Assembly: GCA_049426725.1 (NCBI GenBank)
Contig: JBMSYN010000033.1
Location: 1-9,536, forward strand
Source: UBA961 sp049426725
GTDB taxonomy: Bacteria; Bacteroidota; Ignavibacteria; Kapaibacteriales; UBA961
DNA length: 9,536 nt
Direction: 5' to 3'
Shown: in pieces, positions 1 to 5,709 of the stretch
Layout: each line of letters begins with the position of its first letter
How positions within the stretch are numbered: the stretch's first letter is position 1
Notes under the pieces: generated by a model
The model's input: the letters and a program-made list of their open reading frames with translations, nothing else
What the model was told of the DNA's origin: nothing
Database searches by the model: none
Position numbers and translations under genes: made by a program

Positions 1-24
1 CAAGAGTTTTTGTTCGTTACACTA

Positions 25-468
25 TCAGTCACATACACTCGAATGATACTTAAATTGAAAGATAATGTCTTCTCCATTGTATATCTTCACAGTATTGTAA
101 CTCGAGTTCATACAATTAACCCATGGAAATATGTGAAATGATACTTTGTCTTTGTAATTACCCAAATATACCCCCTCAACTTTTAACTTAACTTCCTGAG
201 ATTCTGTATCTTCAACAATCACACTAATTGAATTGTTGTCTTTTGACACTATTTCTATTCTATCAAGGTCATCACCATCTCCACCTTCACAACAAAAGAA
301 GTAACCTTCCTCAGTCATAAGTTCTTTTTTATTGATTTCTTTTTTACTATTTAATCTAAATACCTTAATAGATACTTTGTCTTTTGAAATCTGTTTACTT
401 GATAGTTCATAGGGTGTTGATAAACCCACGAAGAATAAACATGATAGAATAAGTGTAAAACCTTTCAT
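25..468 (-). CDS. small secreted protein, third member of a three-gene paralogous family (unknown function)
   Basis: I do not recognise this gene. The 147-aa product starts with a hydrophobic Sec-type signal (about residues 2-18). It is otherwise polar and rich in Lys, Ser and alternating hydrophobics, as in a small beta-sandwich. It carries an acidic Cys-Cys loop, FCCEGGDGDDLD (58-69), which could bind a cation, and further Cys at 119 and 146 that could form disulfides outside the cytoplasm. An IFPWVN motif (113-118) followed by a 'Y..V.I..G..I...F.Y' strand pair matches the C-terminal part of the two upstream proteins. The reading frame can be extended 21 codons upstream, but position 468 is preferred: GGAG lies 6 nt before this ATG and the signal peptide then begins properly. 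It is the last gene of the operon, 63 nt after its neighbour. That it is secreted is inferred from the signal alone. Confidence 0.75.
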   Translation of the reverse strand: MKGFTLILSCLFFVGLSTPYELSSKQISKDKVSIKVFRLNSKKEINKKELMTEEGYFFCCEGGDGDDLDRIEIVSKDNNSISVIVEDTESQEVKLKVEGVYLGNYKDKVSFHIFPWVNCMNSSYNTVKIYNGEDIIFQFKYHSSVCD

Positions 469-531
469 AACATACTCCAACTTAAAAAGGTTGTTATTGA
501 TAGATGTAATTAGATATACCGTTAATAACAT

Positions 532-996
532 TTAATAATCAGGTTCATTACCAAGGTCATCGTGGTTATTGGTCATTATTATTTGATAATTGATATTCTT
601 AATAACTTTACCATCAACTTCCACGATTATTTGATACTGTCCTGGGAGATCAATCAATGGGAAAATAGGTAGAACGAATTTACTTTTCTTATCTATGTAG
701 ATATCATCTTTCATCAATATAACTTCTTTCTCATTATTGTACCTAAAAACCCTAATTGTTAAAGGACCAATAAATTCTTTAGACTTATTCTTAAGAATAA
801 TTTTATCCAATTCATCATTCTGTCCATAAATCATCATATAGTTTTCTAACTCATTATTTGGTATACTCTTCTTTGAAGACCTTTGATATACTTCAATTAT
901 AACTTTCTCTTGAACATTAATCATCCAAGAATTAGACACTTCGGTATTGATTAATAGAACAAGTAGAGAAACTAGTATAAGGTATATGTTATTCAT
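532..996 (-). CDS. small secreted protein, second member of a three-gene paralogous family (unknown function)
   Basis: Unrecognised 154-aa protein. Residues 1-23 form a strongly hydrophobic signal peptide (or one N-terminal anchor), with a likely cleavage after the Ser/Asn-rich stretch near residue 23. The rest aligns by eye with its two neighbours: a first strand 'KVIIEVYQRSSKK' (31-43), a 'DELDKIIL' element (61-68) and 'PIFPLID' (110-116) followed by 'GQYQIIVEVDGKVI' (119-132). This pattern of short strands suggests one immunoglobulin-like or similar beta domain. It ends in a hydrophilic, acidic tail. The start lies 3 nt after the stop of the upstream gene, with an AGGA sequence inside that gene's last codons serving as a plausible ribosome site, so the pair is almost certainly co-transcribed and translationally linked. 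No catalytic motif is visible. Confidence 0.8.
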   Translation of the reverse strand: MNNIYLILVSLLVLLINTEVSNSWMINVQEKVIIEVYQRSSKKSIPNNELENYMMIYGQNDELDKIILKNKSKEFIGPLTIRVFRYNNEKEVILMKDDIYIDKKSKFVLPIFPLIDLPGQYQIIVEVDGKVIKNINYQIIMTNNHDDLGNEPDY

Positions 997-999
997 AGT

Positions 1000-1485
1000 T
1001 TAATATCCTGACCACCACTGAATACAATAATCAAAATCTAGTAGAATCTTACCTTCTTCTTTGATGATAAACCTATAAATTCCATCCCTATCAATCCATG
1101 GATTAATAGGTAATGTGTAATCATACTTCTTTTCATCGTACTCAATTCCAGAAATATCCTTTCTTAGTAAAAGTAGTTTCTCACTCGTCAACTTAGGGAC
1201 ACATTCTTCTTCCTTCTCTTTGTATTCATACACTTCAATCTCAACATTTATATCAGGATTATTTAAACTTTTCTTGTCTCTTGTAAAGACTATTTTCTCA
1301 ATTAAATTTGTATATCTACCAATCCCACCCCTGACACCTTGTGAAAACTCTTCTTTTATAATTGTTCCTTTTGAACCAGTCATATACAAGTTTACTTTCA
1401 AACCACCTTTGGTAGTAATCTGACCAAATACATCAATACTGTAAAGTAATGTTAACAAAATAAAGAAACTAAATAGTCTAGTCAT
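1000..1485 (-). CDS. small secreted protein, first member of a three-gene paralogous family (unknown function)
   Basis: Unrecognised 161-aa protein and the promoter-proximal gene of the operon. Residues 1-21 make a Sec signal peptide ending 'DVFGQ', a typical signal peptidase I site. The mature part repeats the family plan: strand 'GLKVNLYMTGSKG' (28-40), a Gly-rich loop (48-57), 'LIEKIVF' (61-67), a charged 'VEIEVYEYKEKEEE' strand (81-94) and 'PINPWID' (126-132) followed by 'GIYRFIIKEEGKIL' (135-148). It ends with aromatic residues WW and Y. Single Cys residues lie at 95 and 154. The family could be a binding module, an inhibitor, an immunity-like protein or a surface accessory; nothing in the sequence decides. 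No neighbouring toxin or enzyme gene is visible inside the window, but the operon may continue beyond its left edge. Confidence 0.8.
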   Translation of the reverse strand: MTRLFSFFILLTLLYSIDVFGQITTKGGLKVNLYMTGSKGTIIKEEFSQGVRGGIGRYTNLIEKIVFTRDKKSLNNPDINVEIEVYEYKEKEEECVPKLTSEKLLLLRKDISGIEYDEKKYDYTLPINPWIDRDGIYRFIIKEEGKILLDFDYCIQWWSGY

Positions 1486-1489
1486 ATCT

Positions 1490-1497
1490 CAAACCTA
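1490..1497 (-). promoter_or_regulatory. possible Bacteroidota -7 promoter element of the small-protein operon
   Basis: Read on the minus strand this is TAGGTTTG, an exact match to the Bacteroidota -7 consensus TAnnTTTG. It ends only 4 nt before the ATG at 1485, so transcription would begin at or next to the start codon and give an almost leaderless mRNA. No TTG/TTTG -33 element is present at the usual 17-23 nt distance; the inverted repeat at 1499-1525 occupies that space. An 8-mer with two free positions arises easily by chance in AT-rich DNA. Confidence 0.25.
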
Positions 1498-1498
1498 T

Positions 1499-1525
1499 TT
1501 ACCATTAACATTCTATGAATGGTAA
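1499..1525. repeat. 8-bp inverted repeat upstream of the small-protein operon
   Basis: TTACCATT (1499-1506) and AATGGTAA (1518-1525) form a perfect 8-bp inverted repeat with an 11-nt spacer, 14-40 nt upstream of the first gene of the minus-strand operon. It could be an operator for a dimeric repressor or activator, with half-site centres 19 bp apart, or a weak mRNA hairpin. It lies just upstream of the candidate -7 element. Confidence 0.35.
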
Positions 1526-1680
1526 TTTACCTATAAAAATACCTACCCCCATCACTCAAAAACTACACATTTCCACTCATCCCCATAAATCCACCCCAAC
1601 CACAATTACCACCCCATATAACCCATTTCTTGGTCTATTACACCAATTTTAATACCTCATTCCAATACCATTCATTAAAA
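1523..1680. other. 158-nt G-depleted (+ strand) tract with clustered C-runs
   Basis: Only two G residues (1632, 1633) occur on the + strand in these 158 nt, and 1523-1631 has none at all. C-runs sit at 1546-1550, 1581-1584, 1594-1597, 1612-1615 and 1622-1624. The minus strand is therefore C-free and carries several GGG to GGGGG runs. It encodes nothing recognisable in any frame I read. It separates the small-protein operon from the recombinase remnant. Any transcript entering the operon from further upstream would have a cytosine-poor, G-run-rich leader. Confidence 0.8.
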
Positions 1681-2030
1681 GCTATAACCACATCCTCTTT
1701 GACAGTGGAATTAGTGGAACAAAACCATTCCGTGAAAGAACCGGTGGTATGAAGATTATTTTAATTGTTGAGAGTGGTTTACTGAAAGAACTCGTGGTTC
1801 CAGAACTAAGAGATATCGGTAGAAACACTTATGATACCATCTTTGTCTTAGACTTCATGGAGAAACACAATGTCATCGTAACAATACAATCACTCGGTAA
1901 TCTGAGAAGTATCATTGATGGAAAGAAGAACCCTCTATGGACACTGATATCGTCCATCATGAGTTCACTCTATCAAGTGGAATTGGAGAATTTGAAACTG
2001 ATAACTCACATGGGTAGACAATTCACATGA
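1653..2030 (+). pseudogene. serine recombinase (resolvase/invertase family), truncated remnant
   Basis: From the stop at 1650-1652 the frame stays open to the TGA at 2028-2030. It reads through hallmarks of the serine-recombinase catalytic domain: 'DSGISGTKPFRERTGG' (codons from 1701), 'ESGLLKELVVPELRDIGRNT' and then 'IQSLGNL', 'LISSIMSSLYQVELENLK' and 'MGR'. The first ATG (1749) falls inside the domain, after the conserved GISGTKPF block. The N-terminal part with the nucleophilic Ser (usual Y-x-R-x-S motif) is missing, as is the C-terminal DNA-binding domain. Past the TGA the same frame continues to 2087 with a 'GR' that may be the start of the hinge region, so the stop may be a late mutation. 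Relative to the common D-R-L-G-R motif, the D and R appear exchanged (R-D-I-G-R). I conclude that it is a dead fragment of a mobile element. Expression of the 93-aa ORF starting at 1749 cannot be excluded. Confidence 0.75.
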
Positions 2031-2095
2031 AGTTTGTTGAGATATGTGGGTCGATTGATGTTGGTATGTAGTGAAATCAAACGGTAAGTATAACA

Positions 2096-2114
2096 AAACC
2101 ATAAGTATGGGTTT
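2096..2114 (-). terminator. weak hairpin after the phosphoesterase pair
   Basis: AAACCAT (2096-2102) and ATGGGTTT (2107-2114) pair with a 4-nt loop and one bulged base, just downstream of the minus-strand stop at 2120. There is no clear U-tract on the minus-strand transcript, so it is at best a poor intrinsic terminator or a 3' end stabiliser. Confidence 0.25.
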
Positions 2115-2119
2115 GATAA

Positions 2120-3835
2120 TTATTCCCGAATCATGAAATTTCCGCTTTGAACTGTTTGTCCTGCATGACCAAGTACATACATATAAGTACCACTTTCGAG
2201 TGGTGAACCATTGTCACCAACTCCATCCCATTGAACATGATATAATCCCGGCTCAAGCATGATTCCCATTGAAATCGCTTTTCTCATTCGTCCTTTATTG
2301 TCAAAGATCTGTACATCATAATTCCCAGCTTGTTTAACATCAAGAGGAAAGATCATTGCACCATTAGATGGATTCGGATAGGGCTCATTGCGGAGATATT
2401 CATCATTCCAGAACATTGCAATACCAGTTGCCAAACTATCATAGCACTTATTGGCAGGAATGGTATATGTTGCTGCAACATCTCTGTTTTTACGATTTGC
2501 TGTTTCATTTTTTGGAAGATAAGCTCGCACATAATCTACTTGAATTTGATTTGGCTGTACGCGAATGCGTATGTGACCGGAATTGGGTAAAATCTCGCCG
2601 TTCAAATAGCCATAGTCTTTTGCTGAATTGACACCTGAAAAATTAGGATGACTCGGCTGAGGACATTCCTGATATATTAAACAGTCCAGTTCTTGTTTAG
2701 CAAAGAAATGATCATGTCCATGAAAGAAGATTGTTGCTTTGTTCTCTCGTAATATGTCTTTAATCGGCTTATACCAACCCGGTCTATTTTTTTCGAAGCC
2801 TCTTGTCCCATCAAGATTATTACCACCCCATTCATAAAGAGATGCAAATTCTATTCCACCACGACCAAGCGGATTTCCCCCAACCAAATGATGTGCGAGA
2901 ATAAACTTGAATGGTGAAGTGCTTTTTTCAAGAGATGTTCTGAGCCAATCATATTGCACTTTGCCAAGCGTCCATCTCCATCCATTTAAACTATCGGGTT
3001 TTGTCATAGTATACCAATATGGATCAAGCACAAAAAACTGAGCATCACCCCAGGTGAAAGAGTAATAATTCTGTCTTTGTCCAACATATTGATGGACTAT
3101 TGTATCGCCCGTGTAAAAATCATTCGGATATGGATTCATGAAGAATCGTTTCCGTTCATTTGTTGACCACACAGCAAAGTTCTCTCCATTGTTTTTCAAA
3201 TTCCAACCGCTTTCACCTTCATGATTTCCCAAAGCGATGAAGAGGGGAACGGAATGATTGATTTTTTCATAGTAAGACCGTAACAAATTGCATCGATAGA
3301 GAATTGTATCTTTAGTCACAACTTTCTGAGCATTTTCCAATTTGTCTGTCATTAATATATCGCCGAGATCAAACATCAAATCCGGCATGTCCATCAATTG
3401 ATTTTGCAAGCATAAAGCATAAAGAGCGGTGTCGCTTTGCGTATCAAGATGAGGATCAGCTTGTACGACAAAAGTGAAAGGTTCTCCCGATTTCTTTGCT
3501 GTCTTGAACAGGCGTGTGGGTTGTGAAAGAATCTCGCCGGATAGTGTGTCCTTTACATATTCAACAACATAAGAATATTCCTTTGAGGGTTGCAAACCAT
3601 CGATGAGAATTTCAGCAGGTTCCCCTTTTTTGGCTAGTTGCCATACTGTTGCTTGATCTCTTACAAATGCTGAAGCACCATACTTCACTCTTGCATATAC
3701 ATCTTGATCAAAGAATATCGAAACTGTGATGGAATGATCTGTTGGTCTTCCCACAATCTCCGAACGCAATACATTCTGAGCAATAAGAAAAGAACTTTGA
3801 ACACATAAAAGAAATGATACTAAAAAGTATTTCAT
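2120..3835 (-). CDS. secreted calcineurin-like metallophosphoesterase with FlgD-type T9SS sorting tail
   Basis: This 571-aa protein has a Sec signal (1-20, ending SSFLIAQ), then a fibronectin/PAP-N-like beta domain (about 25-115). The metallophosphatase domain (about 120-380) shows the metal ligands in order: ADPHLD (D127, H129), LGD (D159), GNHE (N204, H205), AHH (315-316) and GHDH (374-376). Because motif I is D-x-H it resembles the general calcineurin-like family more than plant purple acid phosphatases, which have GDxG there. Residues about 485-571, beginning YPNPSNG and continuing with WDGVGDNG and SGTYMYV, form a FlgD/Ig-like T9SS type A sorting domain. The product is probably secreted and surface-bound, hydrolysing phosphomono- or diesters; the substrate is not evident. 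A longer frame to 3928 exists but would overlap the upstream gene and bury the signal peptide, so 3835 is chosen. It lies 13 nt after its paralogue and is surely in its operon. No Shine-Dalgarno is visible. Confidence 0.9.
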   Translation of the reverse strand: MKYFLVSFLLCVQSSFLIAQNVLRSEIVGRPTDHSITVSIFFDQDVYARVKYGASAFVRDQATVWQLAKKGEPAEILIDGLQPSKEYSYVVEYVKDTLSGEILSQPTRLFKTAKKSGEPFTFVVQADPHLDTQSDTALYALCLQNQLMDMPDLMFDLGDILMTDKLENAQKVVTKDTILYRCNLLRSYYEKINHSVPLFIALGNHEGESGWNLKNNGENFAVWSTNERKRFFMNPYPNDFYTGDTIVHQYVGQRQNYYSFTWGDAQFFVLDPYWYTMTKPDSLNGWRWTLGKVQYDWLRTSLEKSTSPFKFILAHHLVGGNPLGRGGIEFASLYEWGGNNLDGTRGFEKNRPGWYKPIKDILRENKATIFFHGHDHFFAKQELDCLIYQECPQPSHPNFSGVNSAKDYGYLNGEILPNSGHIRIRVQPNQIQVDYVRAYLPKNETANRKNRDVAATYTIPANKCYDSLATGIAMFWNDEYLRNEPYPNPSNGAMIFPLDVKQAGNYDVQIFDNKGRMRKAISMGIMLEPGLYHVQWDGVGDNGSPLESGTYMYVLGHAGQTVQSGNFMIRE

Positions 3836-3848
3836 GATGATCAGGATG

Positions 3849-5468
3849 TTAATTATGAATGATGCAGATTGGTTTTGAAATGGTTTTTCCTGCTGATGTA
3901 ATAAGCAGTACATAATGACCTGAAGCATATGATTCAGTATTCAGTATTGTTCCATTAGCTTGTGCTATTGTATTTCCAAGTATGTCAATGAGCATTAGCG
4001 AAGTTTCATCACTTACATGATCATCTGAAATCTGAATTGATTTATCATATACCATCATATTCGGAATTTCTTTTGAAACGACTTCCTCTTCTACGCTTGT
4101 TGATGAGCCAACTGTATATGAGAATGCGATATCGCGATTATGCGGTCCGGCAATTGCGGTATCAGCGGGAAGATAAGCGGTTACATAATCTACCTTCACT
4201 CCTTGTGGGGATACAGTCACGGTTAAATGTCCTGAACCACCGAGTGTGTCTGAAGTATATGCATCAGCATTCGCAAGTTTTCCAATTTCATAGGTTGAAT
4301 CTGATGGCATCGGACATTCTTGATAGGTAACGCCATCAAGCACTTCATGAGCGAATAAATGATCATGACCTTGGAAGAAGATATTCACTCCATTGTCGAC
4401 AAATAGTTGGTGAATCGGTTTGCCCCAATTAGGTCTATATTTATCGAATTGATATCCACCCTTTGAATCCATGCCGCCCCATTCAAAGAATTTTGCATTC
4501 GTGATTGCACCTCTACCTTGACCTCTCACATGATGAGCAAAAACGAACTTGTATTTGGAATTGCTTTCTTCAAGGGTTTTCTTCAGCCAAGAATATTGAG
4601 GATATCCTAGAGTCCAATTCCAGTTTTGAGGTTTGGCTGAAGTATCGCATTGATCACGATATACATCCAATACCACAAATAATGCATCACCCCAAGTCCA
4701 TGAATAGTAGTTTTCGGGAGTGCCTATGCCATACGCTTCTTCATTTGTATTCCCGGAATAAAAACCATTTGGATAGGGATTCGGATAATAGAATTTTCTC
4801 CATAATGTTCCCCAAACCGCCAGATTCGCACCGGGATTTTTGAGAAGATAATAATCCATTTCGCCTTCATGATTTCCCAAACAGAAATAGAAAGGTATGG
4901 AGTGACAAATATTTCCAAGAAATGGTCGATAGTCCAAATGTAAGTCTTGCAATTCTTTTGATGTGATATCAAATGGATTGTGATCATCCCCAAATGTATC
5001 GCCTAAGGAGAGCATGAAGTCTGGTTTATCAGCCGCTTGATTCGCCAAACAGATCTGATACAGATTTCTCACGCCTTTTTTGTCATATAAGTGCTCATCG
5101 GCTTCAATGGTGAATTTGAAGGTGCTGCCTTTGGCTCTTTGCGTATGAAATGAATACTCGGGGGTAAAGGAATAACCCGAAGTTCCTGATTTGTATTGTA
5201 TTCTGTAATAATATCTACTATTGGGTTGCAATCCCGTAAGATCCAATTCAAAAGGAATGCCCTGTTCTGCTTGTACGGTTTTTGAAGTTGATCCATATAC
5301 TCCGGGACTTTTGCCATATTCAACATACCACTCAGCGCTTTTGTCAAAAAGAACACTTGCAGTGATGGAAGTGTCTGTCGGTCTGCCAAGTATGATATTA
5401 GGTAATTGAGCTTTTGCAGTGAACATGGTCAAGCATGATAGAATGCTCAAGAGGATTGACTTTTTCAT
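3849..5468 (-). CDS. secreted calcineurin-like metallophosphoesterase with T9SS sorting tail
   Basis: This 539-aa protein has a Sec signal (1-20, MKKSILLSIL...TAKA), then a PAP-N/fibronectin-like domain (about 22-110, with GRPTDTSIT and GLQPNSRYYY). The phosphoesterase domain (about 115-380) has complete metal ligands: ADEH (D124, H126), LGD (D157), GNHE (N199, H200), AHH (312-313) and GHDH (368-370). It shares long colinear blocks with the downstream gene (NPYPNxFYxG, NYYSxTWGDA, GHDHxFA, YQECPxPS), which shows a tandem duplication. The tail (about 466-539) is a short beta domain of the Por-secretion type (LIDILGNTI, ASGHYVLLI, ending KPICIIHN) and differs in type from the neighbour's FlgD-like tail. 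Probable role: extracellular phosphate release. It is first in a two-gene operon and diverges from the PhoX-like gene across 241 nt. No Shine-Dalgarno precedes the ATG. Confidence 0.9.
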   Translation of the reverse strand: MKKSILLSILSCLTMFTAKAQLPNIILGRPTDTSITASVLFDKSAEWYVEYGKSPGVYGSTSKTVQAEQGIPFELDLTGLQPNSRYYYRIQYKSGTSGYSFTPEYSFHTQRAKGSTFKFTIEADEHLYDKKGVRNLYQICLANQAADKPDFMLSLGDTFGDDHNPFDITSKELQDLHLDYRPFLGNICHSIPFYFCLGNHEGEMDYYLLKNPGANLAVWGTLWRKFYYPNPYPNGFYSGNTNEEAYGIGTPENYYSWTWGDALFVVLDVYRDQCDTSAKPQNWNWTLGYPQYSWLKKTLEESNSKYKFVFAHHVRGQGRGAITNAKFFEWGGMDSKGGYQFDKYRPNWGKPIHQLFVDNGVNIFFQGHDHLFAHEVLDGVTYQECPMPSDSTYEIGKLANADAYTSDTLGGSGHLTVTVSPQGVKVDYVTAYLPADTAIAGPHNRDIAFSYTVGSSTSVEEEVVSKEIPNMMVYDKSIQISDDHVSDETSLMLIDILGNTIAQANGTILNTESYASGHYVLLITSAGKTISKPICIIHN

Positions 5469-5488
5469 GAAATTGGTGGCATTTGTGT

Positions 5489-5501
5489 ATAAGTGTATAA
5501 T
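5489..5501 (-). promoter_or_regulatory. leader motif ATTATACACTTAT upstream of the phosphoesterase operon
   Basis: On the coding (minus) strand ATTATACACTTAT ends 20 nt before the ATG at 5468. It differs at one position from ATTATTCACTTAT at 5672-5684, found on the coding strand before the divergent PhoX-like gene. It overlaps an 8-bp tandem duplication, GTGTATAA x2 on the + strand (5485-5500). It may be a shared regulator site or a promoter element; the role is inferred only from position and similarity. Confidence 0.35.
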
Positions 5502-5559
5502 TCAAACCCTATGACACAGATTTTACAAATAAGTTTAAAACTTTGCAATTTTTAACAGG

Positions 5560-5574
5560 TGGACGAAGCGTCCA
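5560..5574. repeat. perfect hairpin in the divergent intergenic region
   Basis: TGGACG-AAG-CGTCCA is a perfect 6-bp inverted repeat with a 3-nt loop, GC-rich within an AT-rich 241-nt intergenic region. A second, AT-rich palindrome, CTATA-A-TATAG, lies at 5586-5596. Both sit near the middle between the two divergent start codons, so either could be an operator acting in both directions. The short GC-rich hairpin may instead be a small interspersed repeat. Confidence 0.4.
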
Positions 5575-5671
5575 ATGATACCAAACTATAATATAGACTC
5601 TTCATTATTTACAGAATCTTGAAGTAAAAGAAAAATACAAGAAATATCAAGCCGATAAGTTGCATCCATTC

Positions 5672-5693
5672 ATTATTCACTTATTATTCACTT
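5672..5693 (+). repeat. 11-bp tandem direct repeat upstream of the PhoX-like gene
   Basis: ATTATTCACTT occurs twice in immediate succession (5672-5682 and 5683-5693), ending 16 nt before the chosen ATG at 5710. An 11-bp period is one helical turn and is the spacing used by PhoB/OmpR-type regulators, which bind paired direct repeats; PhoX-type genes elsewhere are often phosphate-regulated. Against this role, it sits very close to the start codon, where an upstream activator site would not normally lie unless the mRNA is nearly leaderless. The repeat is seen directly; the regulatory role is inference. Confidence 0.45.
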
Positions 5694-5709
5694 TTTGAAT
5701 GGATATGTC

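Noticed and set aside
469..531. N-terminal extension of the last small-protein gene to 531
   Set aside because: The added residues precede a proper signal peptide, and a GGAG ribosome site stands before the ATG at 468.
1220..1423. 67-aa + strand open frame opposite the first small-protein gene
   Set aside because: It is antisense to a gene that has a signal peptide and paralogues; the frame itself shows no motif.
1541..1630. CRISPR-like or satellite array suggested by the recurring C-runs
   Set aside because: The C-runs are not embedded in repeated units of constant length and the spacing (35, 13, 18 and 10 nt) is irregular.
3836..3928. N-terminal extension of the second phosphoesterase to an ATG at 3928
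   Set aside because: It would overlap the 3' end of the upstream gene and place a clear Sec signal peptide 31 residues inside the protein. The ATG at 3835 gives a normal secreted protein.
4037..4330. Open frames on the + strand inside the phosphoesterase genes (also 2330-2631, 4505-4843, 5221-5409) and the minus-strand frames 4724-4993 and 5069-5389 in other frames of the same genes
   Set aside because: They are shadows of genes with complete domains. Their translations have no signal peptide, motif or sensible composition.
5503..5529. Bacteroidota promoter for the phosphoesterase operon (minus strand TAGGGTTTG with upstream TTTG)
   Set aside because: The -7 element has one base too many and the distance to the TTTG is about 14 nt, too short for the known 17-23 nt spacing.
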